NCBI GenBank assembly: GCA_002500745.1
Contig: DLST01000011.1
Coordinates: forward strand, 62,001 to 126,000
DNA: 64,000 nt
DNA from: Sphingobacterium sp. UBA7855
Lineage (GTDB): Bacteria; Bacteroidota; Bacteroidia; Sphingobacteriales; Sphingobacteriaceae
Direction: 5' to 3'
How positions within the stretch are numbered: position 1 is the stretch's first letter; the number at the start of each line of letters is the position of its first letter. Positions 1-9,350 of this stretch are shown piece by piece. The notes beneath the pieces are model-generated. The model ran no database searches and was not told the DNA's origin. It worked only from the letters and a program-made list of their open reading frames with translations. The translations under genes were made by a program, and so were the position numbers.

Positions 1-86
1 TTCGTTGAAGACTCCTGGTTTTTCTTTTCTTGGCGACAAGCAGTACTACACAGCAATAGTATAAATCCAAAATTTATTATTCTCAT
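1..86 (-). CDS. Lipoprotein, N-terminal fragment cut by the window edge
   Basis: The reverse strand reads from an ATG at 86 through 28 codons without a stop and runs off the left edge. The peptide starts with a short basic N-region, then a hydrophobic stretch ending in a lipobox (STAC, Cys at residue 17), followed by a charged RQEKKNQE segment. This is a typical lipoprotein signal peptide, cleaved by signal peptidase II. The mature domain lies outside the window, so no function can be given. The 260 bases upstream are very AT-rich and probably hold its promoter. Confidence 0.6.
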   Translation of the reverse strand, partial: MRIINFGFILLLCSTACRQEKKNQESST

Positions 87-346
87 ATTGTATTTTTTAT
101 TACACTATAAAAAGCAATTCAAAATAAATTTTGTTTTAAATAACTAACATTTAGAATTTTAAAATTCACAAAACAAAAAAATGTAAACATTGTTTATATA
201 TTAAATAAATTGCTATCAATATTACCGATAAGGCATTAAAAATAAACAATTTAGTAACAATAAAATTATCGAAGGCTTATTGTAAAGCTAATTTTTATTA
301 GTAAATTGTACGTGATAAAATTCAGGAATTCTTAACCAATATTAGT

Positions 347-535
347 ATGAAAGATGTAAGCTTTAAGAAATTTGATAGTGGATGTAATTCACTCACAAAA
401 TTGTCGATTGAAACAGACTTAGCTATTATTGTTAATGAGCAAGTTGGAATTTCTCCAGAATCGAAAATTGAAAAACTCAGACGCTGTAAGGAAGAGTTAC
501 TCAAAAGCCTATGGTTTGTTCAACGTCAATATTAA
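347..535 (+). CDS. Possible small protein of 62 aa, unrecognised
   Basis: An ATG-started frame of 62 codons lies between two minus-strand genes. It is followed 26 bases later by a perfect 15-bp hairpin that could terminate it. The C-terminal half (SKIEKLRRCKEELLKSL) looks amphipathic and helical. I recognise no family and see no Shine-Dalgarno sequence, although those are weak in this phylum anyway. A 60-codon frame on the opposite strand (322-504) overlaps it and looks less protein-like. If this ORF is not real, 87-630 holds only AT-rich spacer and the hairpin. Confidence 0.35.
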   Translation: MKDVSFKKFDSGCNSLTKLSIETDLAIIVNEQVGISPESKIEKLRRCKEELLKSLWFVQRQY

Positions 536-561
536 GATATTATTTCTTCCAAATCTACTTT

Positions 562-606
562 AACACACAATGCCCTCAAAGTTAATTTTCAAGGGCATTG
601 TGTGTT
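562..606. terminator. Bidirectional hairpin terminator after poxB
   Basis: A perfect 15-bp inverted repeat (562-576 with 592-606) has a 15-nt loop, and A/T runs flank both sides. It lies 24 bases past the poxB stop on the minus strand and also downstream of the small plus-strand ORF, so it could serve both. Confidence 0.7.
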
Positions 607-630
607 TCTTGACCAGTTTGTCAGCAATAA

Positions 631-2370
631 CTAAAGCGATTTTAAATGCTTATAATTCGACTTAATGGTATCCCATACTTCTTCAAAATTACCCGATAAC
701 ATCAACTTAGCCATACTTTCTGTCATGCCTTTCATTTGGCTAAATGATATCTTCGGCGGCATGGCAAGCGCATTTGGATTGGTATAAATATCCAGCAGAA
801 CGGGTTCATCGGTGATGTTGAGTGCTTCATTGAGTACCCTATCCACATCTTCCGGCTGGGTTACCGTAAATGCGCGAATCCCCATTGCCTGCGCAATCAG
901 CGCAAAGTCAGGGTTCACCATATTGGTTTCCTGATCTTTCAAACCCGCCACCTGCATTTCCAACTTGACCATGCCCAGTGAGCGATTGTTGAAAACAACG
1001 ATTTTAATGGGTAAGTTATATTGCTTTATTGTTGCGAGATCCCCCAGTAACATAGACAATCCTCCATCACCACAAAATGCAATTATTTGGCGTTCGGGAT
1101 GTGTTAATGCTGCTCCAATAGCCATCGGCATAGCATTTGCCATAGAACCATGATTGAAGGAGCCCAACATAATACGGTCCCTGCGCTGGTTAATATAACG
1201 CGCTCCCCAAACACAGCACATTCCTGTATCCAGCAAAAATACAGCATCATCACTGGCCTTCTGATCAATTGCATGGGCAACAAATTCAGGTTGAATAGCG
1301 CATTCACTACCCCGATCGTCTACGTAAGTCATTAAATCTTCTTTCACCTTCGCGTAAGACTCCAACTGCTTATCTAAAAATTCCGTGTCGGCCCGGGCCT
1401 CTATAAAGGGCAATACAGCTCTTAACGTATGCTCGATATCTCCCACCAACCCATAATCTACTATAGATCGCCGTCCTAGCTTTTCACCTTCAATGTCAAT
1501 CTGAATAATGGTTTTATTCGTAGGTATAAAATCCTTATAAGGAAAGTCGGTTCCAAGAAGTAGAATAAGATCGGATTGATGCATACTTTGAAAAGCCGAA
1601 GCCATACCTAGCAGTCCGGTCATACCAATTTCATTGGGGTTATCGCGCTGAATATCCAACTTTGATTTAAAAGAATAGCCCACTGGCGCGTGGATTTTTT
1701 GGGATAATTCAACAATCTGCTTTTGCGCTTTTTTTGCACCGACACCACAAAATAAAGTCACTTTTTCGGCCTGATTGATATACTGTGCCAAACGACCGAT
1801 TTCCATGTCCGAAGGTCTCACCTGAGGCTCAGTAAAAAATACTTTCGACGATGTATTCATATCGACCGCCTCCATTTCAGAGACGTCCCCAGGGAGTCCG
1901 ATAACAGCAACATCACGTTTTGATATAGCTTGTTGAAGTGCATTCTGAACCATGCGTTGCACCTGCTCAGGTCGGGTGATCATTTGATTGTAGCAAGAAC
2001 AATCATCAAACAATTTGATCGGATTGGTTTCTTGAAAATAATCTGTTCCAAACTCGTATGTAGCACACGTTGACGCAATCACAAGCATCGGTACACGCGT
2101 TTTGTGGGCTTCATACACACCATTGATCAGATGCACATGCCCAGGTCCACTACTACCCGCGCAACAGGCAATCCCATGTAAATCTGCTTCTGCTGTTGCG
2201 GCAAATGCTCCAGCTTCCTCATGTCTTACATGTATCCATTGCATCGTTCCATCGGCGTGGACCGCTTCGTTAAAAAAATTTAAACTATCGCCTGTTACGG
2301 CATAAATACGCTTTATTCCCGCATTTTTTAAAAGGTCAACAATCTGATGTGCTACATTTTTCATACGCAT
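631..2370 (-). CDS. poxB: Pyruvate oxidase (ubiquinone/menaquinone-dependent pyruvate dehydrogenase, PoxB type)
   Basis: A thiamine-diphosphate enzyme of 579 aa, close to the 572 aa of E. coli PoxB. It oxidatively decarboxylates pyruvate to acetate and CO2 and passes electrons through FAD to membrane quinone. Visible features: the N-terminal TPP-binding domain with VTGDSLN and the activating Glu in RHEEAGAFAA; the CAGSSGPGH segment; a YFQET motif shared with PoxB; a central FAD domain; and a C-terminal TPP/Mg motif GDGGLSM followed by NN. The last 35 residues are amphipathic, as in the membrane-binding tail of PoxB. It starts at the first ATG (2370); a second in-frame ATG is two codons on. 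It stands alone, with a strong terminator downstream. Confidence 0.9.
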   Translation of the reverse strand: MRMKNVAHQIVDLLKNAGIKRIYAVTGDSLNFFNEAVHADGTMQWIHVRHEEAGAFAATAEADLHGIACCAGSSGPGHVHLINGVYEAHKTRVPMLVIASTCATYEFGTDYFQETNPIKLFDDCSCYNQMITRPEQVQRMVQNALQQAISKRDVAVIGLPGDVSEMEAVDMNTSSKVFFTEPQVRPSDMEIGRLAQYINQAEKVTLFCGVGAKKAQKQIVELSQKIHAPVGYSFKSKLDIQRDNPNEIGMTGLLGMASAFQSMHQSDLILLLGTDFPYKDFIPTNKTIIQIDIEGEKLGRRSIVDYGLVGDIEHTLRAVLPFIEARADTEFLDKQLESYAKVKEDLMTYVDDRGSECAIQPEFVAHAIDQKASDDAVFLLDTGMCCVWGARYINQRRDRIMLGSFNHGSMANAMPMAIGAALTHPERQIIAFCGDGGLSMLLGDLATIKQYNLPIKIVVFNNRSLGMVKLEMQVAGLKDQETNMVNPDFALIAQAMGIRAFTVTQPEDVDRVLNEALNITDEPVLLDIYTNPNALAMPPKISFSQMKGMTESMAKLMLSGNFEEVWDTIKSNYKHLKSL

Positions 2371-2506
2371 AATATAATTTTAGAATGTAATCAAGCGATT
2401 TGTGCTGTTTAGCCAGTCGCTACATGTTAACAACAATATTATAGGGGTAATGGTTTTTCAATTTCCATGGGCAAAACCATATTGGCTATTTGCTGCTTAG
2501 TCTGAT

Positions 2507-2767
2507 TTATTGGGACAGTTCATTCGCAAAATTCTTTGCGTCATTGAGATCGTTATTCCAGTCTGCATAGCGTTTCGCTATATTGAGTTTTGCAATTTTT
2601 GCATTCAGTTTTGTTAGATTAAGTTGATCATTTGATTCCTCTAAAATCTTGATTAGCCTATTTACTTTTGTGTAGTCGTGTATGCCCAGCAGCGTATGCT
2701 CATAGCGGATCGAACTTCTCCCCTCTGGATAAACAATGGAGGTATCTCCTGCTGGGCCATCCCCTGA
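2507..2767 (-). pseudogene. Start-less 86-codon remnant of an unrecognised gene
   Basis: On the minus strand an open frame of 86 codons ends in TAA at 2507-2509. It is bounded upstream by a stop at 2768-2770 and contains no ATG and no plausible GTG or TTG start near its beginning. The peptide looks like real protein: a GDGPAGDTSIVYPEG segment, then a charged helical C-terminus ending DAKNFANELSQ. This suggests the 3' end of a gene whose 5' part was lost. I do not recognise the family. It lies between poxB and the MtfA-like gene in a 464-base gap that has no other feature. Confidence 0.4.
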
Positions 2768-2834
2768 TTATTACGACAGTAGAAGATGCAAACCAGGATA
2801 ATTGTAGAATAGAAAAAATTTCAATTATTAATAA

Positions 2835-3617
2835 TTAGCTTTGTTCAAAAATTTCAGAAAGCCCCTTATAAAGTTCCGGATGATGTTGTTTAAATTTGTC
2901 TGGATTCTCAAAGAAATATTCCGATGCAACAGCAAAAAACTCTGCCGGATTCGTCATTCCATACACATCAATATCGGATTTATTGGCTTTTATATTGTCA
3001 ATTTCTTTTCGTATTAAGTTCATAAAAGGTATTACCGAAGCTTTATCCATTAATTGCGCCGGAATGCCATCTACTGTGCCATCGGTTTTATCGAGGAGAT
3101 GAACAAATTCATGAATGGCGGTATTCTCTCCGTCATTTGGATTTCTAAATCCATATTCCAAAGCCGACTTGGACAAAATCATCTGTCCGTTCATGGCGCC
3201 TTCTCCGACCATACCCATAATATGGCGATCCGCATGTCCTTCAAATTCATAAGCTGTATTGAACTGCGAAGGATAAACCATAATATTCGTTAGGTTTGGA
3301 TAGGTCCATTTTTTAAAGGAAAATATAGGTATAATCGCACTTGCAGCAATCATCATATAATCTTTCAGTTCAATCTCTACCCCCACACCTTCCACTTTGA
3401 CCGTATCCAAAAAATCTAGACAGCGCGATTCAAATTCCGCTCGGTCAGCAGTGGACAATTTGCGGTAGTAAGCAACTTCCCTTTCGAGAATTTCCTTACC
3501 TTCGTCACTTAATACACGTGTGATGGCTTTGCTATTTTTGGCTGTACGATTTAGCAGATAATATACGACATAAATCGTCACCGGTATAAGCAATACGATA
3601 AACAGTTTTTCTAACAT
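2835..3617 (-). CDS. MtfA-like zinc peptidase (M90 family)
   Basis: A 260-residue protein with one N-terminal membrane helix (about residues 4-22) and a gluzincin-type HEFVH motif at 169-173. A conserved EFFAVASEYFFE segment follows, which supplies the downstream glutamate in M90 (MtfA/YeeI) peptidases. The first part (SDEGKEILEREVAYYRKL) matches the helical N-domain of that family. E. coli MtfA is soluble and acts on the PTS regulator Mlc; this version is membrane-anchored, so its substrate is probably different and unknown. The ATG at 3617 is preferred over a start 25 codons upstream because it sits one base after the stop of the preceding gene and opens the membrane anchor. It is probably translated together with that lipoprotein gene. 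Confidence 0.8.
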   Translation of the reverse strand: MLEKLFIVLLIPVTIYVVYYLLNRTAKNSKAITRVLSDEGKEILEREVAYYRKLSTADRAEFESRCLDFLDTVKVEGVGVEIELKDYMMIAASAIIPIFSFKKWTYPNLTNIMVYPSQFNTAYEFEGHADRHIMGMVGEGAMNGQMILSKSALEYGFRNPNDGENTAIHEFVHLLDKTDGTVDGIPAQLMDKASVIPFMNLIRKEIDNIKANKSDIDVYGMTNPAEFFAVASEYFFENPDKFKQHHPELYKGLSEIFEQS

Positions 3618-3618
3618 A

Positions 3619-4380
3619 TTATTTGATCTGTATCCATTTGGGATCCCGAGCTTGCAAATTACGCAAAAAGCCTTTAAAATGCGATGTTCCAAATAAGATT
3701 AAAATCTTCTGTTGTGGAGCATCAGCCACTAAAGACGCTAGATTCTCTTCCCTTTTTTTCATGATAAATTCTTTATCAAATTTGTTTTTTAATGCTGCCT
3801 TCATGGACTTACAGGAATAAGGCTCATTCAGTGGCGTTTTAAAATCACATGCATCCAGATTGATGGTACCATACAAGTATTCAAACTCGTCAAGTAATTT
3901 ATTTTTTGGAATATCGGCATTCACGGCTGTCTTATAATCTACGCGGAAAAACGAATAATCGGGCTGACTAATAATTCGCTGCCCGAGTTTACGGTACATG
4001 GACGCCCGGAGTACTCTTGACGTATCTTCAGGTGTTTCAATGCATTGCTGCAATCCAAGCCGATTGCCTGTCAACTTTCTGAACTTACGGTCATAAAGAT
4101 CGCGTTGCGCAGCGCTATCTACCTGATAGGCTATACTTTCGTAAAAAACGACATATCCTGATTTTTGAAGAGAATCGACGGTATTTTGGATATGATCATA
4201 GTATACCCGTGTGCCCAAATGCCGCATTGGAATATAAATCACCGTCCTGTTGCTATTCCGAAGCTCAAATTTACGCGCTGCATCGCGCAATACGCCAGTC
4301 CCCTGCACCATCAAAGACGTATCGCAGTTGACCAGGGTAAACAACACAAAAAAAAGGGAGATAATCTGTCTAAATCGCAT
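3619..4380 (-). CDS. TraB/GumN/TIKI-like lipoprotein
   Basis: A 253-aa protein whose N-terminus is a lipoprotein signal (hydrophobic stretch, Cys at residue 19 in TLVNC). The mature part has an early segment PMRHLGTRVYYDHIQ, followed by a GYVVFYES strand and helix, and a late strand with GTSHFKGF. This arrangement (HxGT near the start, G-x-x-H near the end) is that of the TraB/GumN/TIKI superfamily, where some members are membrane metalloproteases. I make the family call from pattern only. It is the first gene of a two-gene unit with an MtfA-like metallopeptidase one base downstream, so two envelope-associated candidate proteases may be co-produced. Confidence 0.6.
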   Translation of the reverse strand: MRFRQIISLFFVLFTLVNCDTSLMVQGTGVLRDAARKFELRNSNRTVIYIPMRHLGTRVYYDHIQNTVDSLQKSGYVVFYESIAYQVDSAAQRDLYDRKFRKLTGNRLGLQQCIETPEDTSRVLRASMYRKLGQRIISQPDYSFFRVDYKTAVNADIPKNKLLDEFEYLYGTINLDACDFKTPLNEPYSCKSMKAALKNKFDKEFIMKKREENLASLVADAPQQKILILFGTSHFKGFLRNLQARDPKWIQIK

Positions 4381-4536
4381 ACTATTTTATGATAATATAT
4401 GATCCATAGCAAAGACAGTACCACGCCACAAATTTTCTTCACGAGGCAAATTGTGTCCGGGCGATTGCTTTTAAGAGACAGCTATAATTATAACATAAAT
4501 TGATACGACTAAATTACCTCCCTTGTACACTAAAAT

Positions 4537-5820
4537 TTAGCTGGACGTCAATCCTATCGTCGTACCGTTTGGAATAACCGCATTCTTTTTAACGACCACG
4601 ATCCCATCACAAATGGTATAAGTTGCGTGGTTAGCATTTAAAAGATGCGGGCCGCCATTAATACGCACATCATTGCCAATACGGCAGTTTTTATCCAGAA
4701 TCGCATTTTCGATATAACACCGCTCACCGACACCTACTACGGGAACATTTTTCCGCTTGGCCTCCTCCATATCAACAAGATCCTCATAATAATCGGATCC
4801 CATCATATAGGTGCCTCGCACCACAGATCCTGTGCCGATACGCGAACGAACTCCAACAACCGAGCGGTCAATCTTATCAGCCTGAATAATACATCCGTCG
4901 GAAATAACCGAATTGATTAATGTTGTTCCCGATATTTTTGACGGCGGCAACATTCTCGGACGTGTGAAAACCGTATTTTTGTCAAATAAATTAAAGGCTG
5001 GGATATTATCGGTCAGACCAATATTCGCTTCATAGAAAGACCCTATTGTTCCAATATCAGTCCAATAGCCCTCAAATTGGTAACTGAGCACCCTGTGTGT
5101 CTCGATCGCATCCGGAATAATTTCTTTACCAAAATCCATCCCTTCATTTTCCTCGAGCATACGCTTGAGCACGCTCTTAGAAAAAACATAGATCCCCATG
5201 GACGCCAGGTACTCTCTACCTTCACGCTTTAAATGATCACTAACTTCGGAATTCCAATCCACCAATTGCTCCGTCTTCGGCTTTTCGATAAAAGACGTAA
5301 TGTGATTTTTTTCATCTGATTTCAGGATGCCAAATCCCGTCGCGTCTTTTCCATTTACAGGAATAGTTGCAATCGTCAGATCACCCTCATTTTCAACGTG
5401 GAAGTCTACCAGGGCATCAAAATCCATTTGGTACAACTGATCGCCGGATAAGATCAATATATAATCATAATCAATGCTCGCCAACTTGCGGAATGAGCGA
5501 CGTACCGCATCGGCTGTCCCTTCAAACCATTTGTCACCATCATTGGTCTGCTCTGCAGCCAAAATATCGACAAACCCCTTACTAAAAATACTAAAGTTAT
5601 AGGTGTTCTTAATATGCGAGTTGAGCGATGAAGAATTGAACTGGGTCAATACAAAAATCTTATTGAAACCCGAATTAAGACAATTCGAGATGGGAATGTC
5701 CACCAAACGATATTTCCCTGCAATGGGAACTGCTGGTTTAGACCGCTGATCGGTCAATGGATACAGACGTGAGCCCCTTCCCCCGCCCAAGACGATAGCT
5801 ACTACATTGTGACGTGACAT
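4537..5820 (-). CDS. glgC: Glucose-1-phosphate adenylyltransferase
   Basis: Makes ADP-glucose from ATP and glucose-1-phosphate, the committed step of glycogen synthesis. The 427 aa match the usual bacterial length. The nucleotide-binding GGGRGSRLYPLT motif is at about residues 12-23, followed by SKPAVPIAGKYRLVDIPISN and the sugar-phosphate site around SFIEKP. The last 130 residues form left-handed beta-helix repeats with hexapeptide spacing. It is the last gene of the glg operon, six bases after glgA. The 156-base gap downstream shows no clear U-tailed hairpin, only an 11-bp palindrome (CTAAAATTTAG). Confidence 0.95.
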   Translation of the reverse strand: MSRHNVVAIVLGGGRGSRLYPLTDQRSKPAVPIAGKYRLVDIPISNCLNSGFNKIFVLTQFNSSSLNSHIKNTYNFSIFSKGFVDILAAEQTNDGDKWFEGTADAVRRSFRKLASIDYDYILILSGDQLYQMDFDALVDFHVENEGDLTIATIPVNGKDATGFGILKSDEKNHITSFIEKPKTEQLVDWNSEVSDHLKREGREYLASMGIYVFSKSVLKRMLEENEGMDFGKEIIPDAIETHRVLSYQFEGYWTDIGTIGSFYEANIGLTDNIPAFNLFDKNTVFTRPRMLPPSKISGTTLINSVISDGCIIQADKIDRSVVGVRSRIGTGSVVRGTYMMGSDYYEDLVDMEEAKRKNVPVVGVGERCYIENAILDKNCRIGNDVRINGGPHLLNANHATYTICDGIVVVKKNAVIPNGTTIGLTSS

Positions 5821-5826
5821 ATCAAA

Positions 5827-7239
5827 TTACATTATTTGGTTATATAGACTTATATATTTTGCAGCAGATTTATCCCAAGAAAAATCCAAGCGCATCATTT
5901 TACGTTGATTCAATTCAAACTGCTTTTTGTTCGCGTAAAAAGTGGTAGCACGAATAATAGCTTCCGTAATTAAAGGTATTGTCAGACCTTCAAAACCAAC
6001 ACCATAACCATCATTATCAAGATCAATTACAGTATCTCTTAGTCCGCCCACGCGATGTACCACAGGCAATGTGCCATATTTCATAGCATAGAGCTGGTTA
6101 AGCCCGCAAGGTTCCACCCGGGAAGGCATTAAAAGAAAGTCCGCACTCGCGTACAGCCAATGTGCAAGGTTTTCATCATAACCAAAGAACACGTCCAGAT
6201 TTTCCACGCCAGCATCAACGAGCGATTTCACACGCGACTGGATCGCAGGATCTCCGGCACCTAGTATAAATATACCTAATCTACCTGGATATTCCGCTGT
6301 TAATTGCAAAATTATATCCGGTAGTAAATCAGCACCCTTTTCAGTGGCAAAGCGACCGATAAAAACCAGCAATGGTAACTTAGGATCGATCTTATATTGC
6401 GTTGCCAAGGCCTCTTTATTTTTCAATTTACCCGCAAAAGCTTGTTTAGGATCGTAATTCGCGATTAGCGTATAGTCTGTCACAGGATCCCATATCTCCC
6501 AGTCGATGCCATTGACAATTCCGACCGATTTATCCCGCTCATCATAAAATAACTGTTGCAAACCATTAGCTTCTAGATAAAGCTCTTCCAGATACCCTTC
6601 AGACACTGTCGTATACGCATCGCAACATTTGATCAGGGCAGCAAGTGGATTAATTAAACCATCCCAATCTAACAGGCCCCATTTCCAGCTATCATAAGTA
6701 GGTAATAGCACTGCCTTGCTCCACGGAGTCCAACCTTGGTACTGCCCATTATGTACAGTAGCCACTGTTTTTACATCGGCGAGATCAAGGTAGTCATGGC
6801 TATATTTCATCAAAAAAGGTATTAAGCCGACATGATGATCGTGACAATGCACAATATCAGGCCGTATAGCTTTTGCCTTAAACCAGCTTAATACAGCATG
6901 CTGAAAAGCCATAAATTGCTCACCCTCATCCGCATAGCAATACACTTCCTGACGATCGAGTTTGCCTGGAATCTTGATTAAATAGAGCTCAAAACCAAGT
7001 ACATCTTCTGCCTCCTTGTAAACAGTAAAATTCAACATTTCGGATCCTTGGTCGAAAAAACCCTCGTGAACAACCGTAAAAGCGTGGTCCCGAACAAACG
7101 GGCGGTCATACCAAGGCATAACAACTGCTGCTTCCCAACCAAGTTTGGCCTGATACTTGGGCAATGCTCCTACGACATCCGCAAGCCCGCCAACTTTGGC
7201 CACGGGATAACATTCTACACTTAAGTGAAAAACTTTCAT
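5827..7239 (-). CDS. glgA: Glycogen synthase (ADP-glucose, GT5)
   Basis: Elongates alpha-1,4-glucan from ADP-glucose. It is 470 aa from the ATG at 7239, which gives the standard N-terminus with the ADP-glucose-binding KVGGL motif at residues 15-19. An upstream frame extension adds 12 residues unlike the family. The C-terminal Rossmann half carries the FIGRFATEKGADLL region and the PSRVEPCGLNQLYAMKYG motif with the E-x7-E-type nucleotide site. It lies 174 bases after glgB and six bases before glgC. The 174-base gap holds a GC-rich stem-loop, so glgA and glgC may be expressed at a different level from the two upstream genes. Confidence 0.95.
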   Translation of the reverse strand: MKVFHLSVECYPVAKVGGLADVVGALPKYQAKLGWEAAVVMPWYDRPFVRDHAFTVVHEGFFDQGSEMLNFTVYKEAEDVLGFELYLIKIPGKLDRQEVYCYADEGEQFMAFQHAVLSWFKAKAIRPDIVHCHDHHVGLIPFLMKYSHDYLDLADVKTVATVHNGQYQGWTPWSKAVLLPTYDSWKWGLLDWDGLINPLAALIKCCDAYTTVSEGYLEELYLEANGLQQLFYDERDKSVGIVNGIDWEIWDPVTDYTLIANYDPKQAFAGKLKNKEALATQYKIDPKLPLLVFIGRFATEKGADLLPDIILQLTAEYPGRLGIFILGAGDPAIQSRVKSLVDAGVENLDVFFGYDENLAHWLYASADFLLMPSRVEPCGLNQLYAMKYGTLPVVHRVGGLRDTVIDLDNDGYGVGFEGLTIPLITEAIIRATTFYANKKQFELNQRKMMRLDFSWDKSAAKYISLYNQIM

Positions 7240-7381
7240 TAAAATAAGTCTATATTTTATTTTTGCTAAAGGCAAAAAGCTGCCTTCCTATTAGCTGTAA
7301 CAACGCATTATAATGAACCTGAAAATCGATCCCAAGTTCTCATCTAAATCTACACTTATTCCTTTACACAATTATCTTTGC

Positions 7382-7400
7382 GCGCTGTACTCAACAGCGC
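7382..7400. other. Stem-loop between glgB and glgA
   Basis: A perfect 7-bp inverted repeat (GCGCTGT / ACAGCGC) with a 5-nt loop lies about 15 bases past the glgB stop. No U-run follows it, so it is more likely an RNA-processing or stability element than a strong terminator. Confidence 0.4.
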
Positions 7401-7413
7401 TAGCATCCCTTTA

Positions 7414-9348
7414 CTACGCTGAGTTTACCCGCTTTAGTTCTTTCTTCCTTCGAAAAACATAACCACCTAATGGAGGCAAATGAACTTGAGCAGATTGTAT
7501 GTGATTCATCCAGTGCAGGTGTTCGGTATGAATATTTTGCTGATGAATTCCTGAACCGAAATAGGTCAAGTCGTCAGAGTTGAAAACCACTTCCCATTCC
7601 CCAGCATAAGGTAGACCGATGCGAAAATGTTCGCGAACAACGGGCGTAAGGTTCAAAACAACGACGGTATCATCCCATGCATCAAATCCCTTGCGCCAAT
7701 AGACCACAGCTGAATTTTCACGGTCGCCTGCATCTATCCAATCGAAGCCTGATGCTTCAAAAGCTTTTTGATAAAGACTTGGTTGAGTTTGATAGAAAGA
7801 GTTCAGCGCCGAAACAAATTGTTTCATGCCCTGATGCGGAGCGTACTCCAAAAGATGCCAATCGAGCGATTTATTAACGTTCCACTCTGCCGTCTGTCCA
7901 AATTCGCCACCCATAAACAATAACTTTGTTCCTGAAAAAGTATACATGAAGAGATATAATGTGCGGAGATTGGCAAATTTCTGCCATTCATCGCCGGGCA
8001 TTTTATAAATCAGCGAATGCTTACCATACACCACCTCATCATGCGATAACGGAAGCATAAAATTTTCGTGAAAAGCATAGTTAGTTGCGAAAGTCAGGCG
8101 GTCATGATGGTATTGACGATTAATCGGATCTTCTTTAAAATAATCCAACGTATCGTGCATCCAACCCATCATCCATTTCATACCAAAACCTAGGCCATCC
8201 GCGTAAGTAGGCTTGCTCACCCCTGGCCAAGAAGTAGATTCTTCGGCGATTGTCTGCACATGTGGAAAATGACTATAAACCGCCTCATTTAGCTCTTTTA
8301 AAAACTGTACAGCTTCTAAATTTTCATTGCCACCATATTCATTGGGAATCCATTCTCCCGCATTTCGGCTATAATCCAGATACAACATAGACGCAACGGC
8401 ATCTACCCGAAGACCATCAATATGAAAACGATCCAGCCAGTAAAATGCGTTACTGATCAAAAAAGACCTTACCTCATTGCGGCCATAATTGAAAATATAG
8501 GATTTCCAGTCAGGATGAAAGCCTTTCCGTGGATCTTCGTGTTCATATAAACTACTGCCATCAAACCGATAAAGACCGTGAGCATCGCCCGGAAAATGAG
8601 AAGGTACCCAATCCAACAACACCCCTATACCTGCTGCATGAAGCTCTTCAATCAAATACATCAAGTCTTGCGCCGAGCCATAACGCGAGCTTGCAGCGAA
8701 ATATCCTGTGATCTGATATCCCCAGGAAGGATAATAGGGATGTTCCATCAATGGCATAAATTCCACGTGTGTAAAATTCATCTCCTTGACATAAGAAACA
8801 AGCTGCACAGCTATTTCCCTGTAATTTAGCAAAGTCTCAGGACTTTCCGGATCGCGAACCCATGAACCTAAATGCACTTCGTACACCGACCATGGTTGAT
8901 CCAATCTATTTTTTATCACGCGCTCCTGCATCCATTGCTTGTCTTGCCACTCGTACCAAGTCGAATGTACCAGCGAGGCAGTTCTGGGTGCAACTTCCCA
9001 TCTAAATGCAAATGGATCGCCTTTTTCGAGCTGTTCGCCCGAATAGGTCTGAATAACGTACTTATATGCCGCACCATTTGCTAGGCCAGGAATAAATCCC
9101 TCCCAGATTCCGCTGCCATCCCAGCGCACATAAAGCGCATCACGCTCTTTATTCCAAGAATTAAAGTCGCCAGAGACAGCAACAGACTTTGCATTTGGAG
9201 CCCAAACTGCAAAATAAACGCCCTTTTCACCGTTCACTTCCAGTTCATGTGAACCGAACTTTTCGTATAATTTAAAGTGCTTACCCGACTGGAATAAGGC
9301 GATATCAAATTCAGAAAATAGACTATGCGGAATTACTTCATTGGCCAT
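7414..9348 (-). CDS. glgB: 1,4-alpha-glucan branching enzyme (GH13)
   Basis: Introduces alpha-1,6 branches into glycogen. The 644 aa comprise an N-terminal CBM48 domain (about residues 20-120, with YFAVWAPNAKSVAVSGDFNSWN), the GH13 barrel, and a C-terminal beta domain. Catalytic signatures are DWVPSHFP, the nucleophile in GLRVDAVASM, the acid Glu in TIAEEST, and LSHDEVVYGK with the transition-state His-Asp. A 119-residue N1 domain, as in E. coli GlgB, is absent, which is common in Bacteroidota. The start is two bases after the GH31 stop, so the two are translationally close. Confidence 0.95.
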   Translation of the reverse strand: MANEVIPHSLFSEFDIALFQSGKHFKLYEKFGSHELEVNGEKGVYFAVWAPNAKSVAVSGDFNSWNKERDALYVRWDGSGIWEGFIPGLANGAAYKYVIQTYSGEQLEKGDPFAFRWEVAPRTASLVHSTWYEWQDKQWMQERVIKNRLDQPWSVYEVHLGSWVRDPESPETLLNYREIAVQLVSYVKEMNFTHVEFMPLMEHPYYPSWGYQITGYFAASSRYGSAQDLMYLIEELHAAGIGVLLDWVPSHFPGDAHGLYRFDGSSLYEHEDPRKGFHPDWKSYIFNYGRNEVRSFLISNAFYWLDRFHIDGLRVDAVASMLYLDYSRNAGEWIPNEYGGNENLEAVQFLKELNEAVYSHFPHVQTIAEESTSWPGVSKPTYADGLGFGMKWMMGWMHDTLDYFKEDPINRQYHHDRLTFATNYAFHENFMLPLSHDEVVYGKHSLIYKMPGDEWQKFANLRTLYLFMYTFSGTKLLFMGGEFGQTAEWNVNKSLDWHLLEYAPHQGMKQFVSALNSFYQTQPSLYQKAFEASGFDWIDAGDRENSAVVYWRKGFDAWDDTVVVLNLTPVVREHFRIGLPYAGEWEVVFNSDDLTYFGSGIHQQNIHTEHLHWMNHIQSAQVHLPPLGGYVFRRKKELKRVNSA

Positions 9349-9350
9349 GT

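Noticed and set aside
322..504. 60-codon minus-strand frame near the left edge
   Set aside because: It overlaps the better-supported plus-strand ORF and has no start context or terminator of its own.
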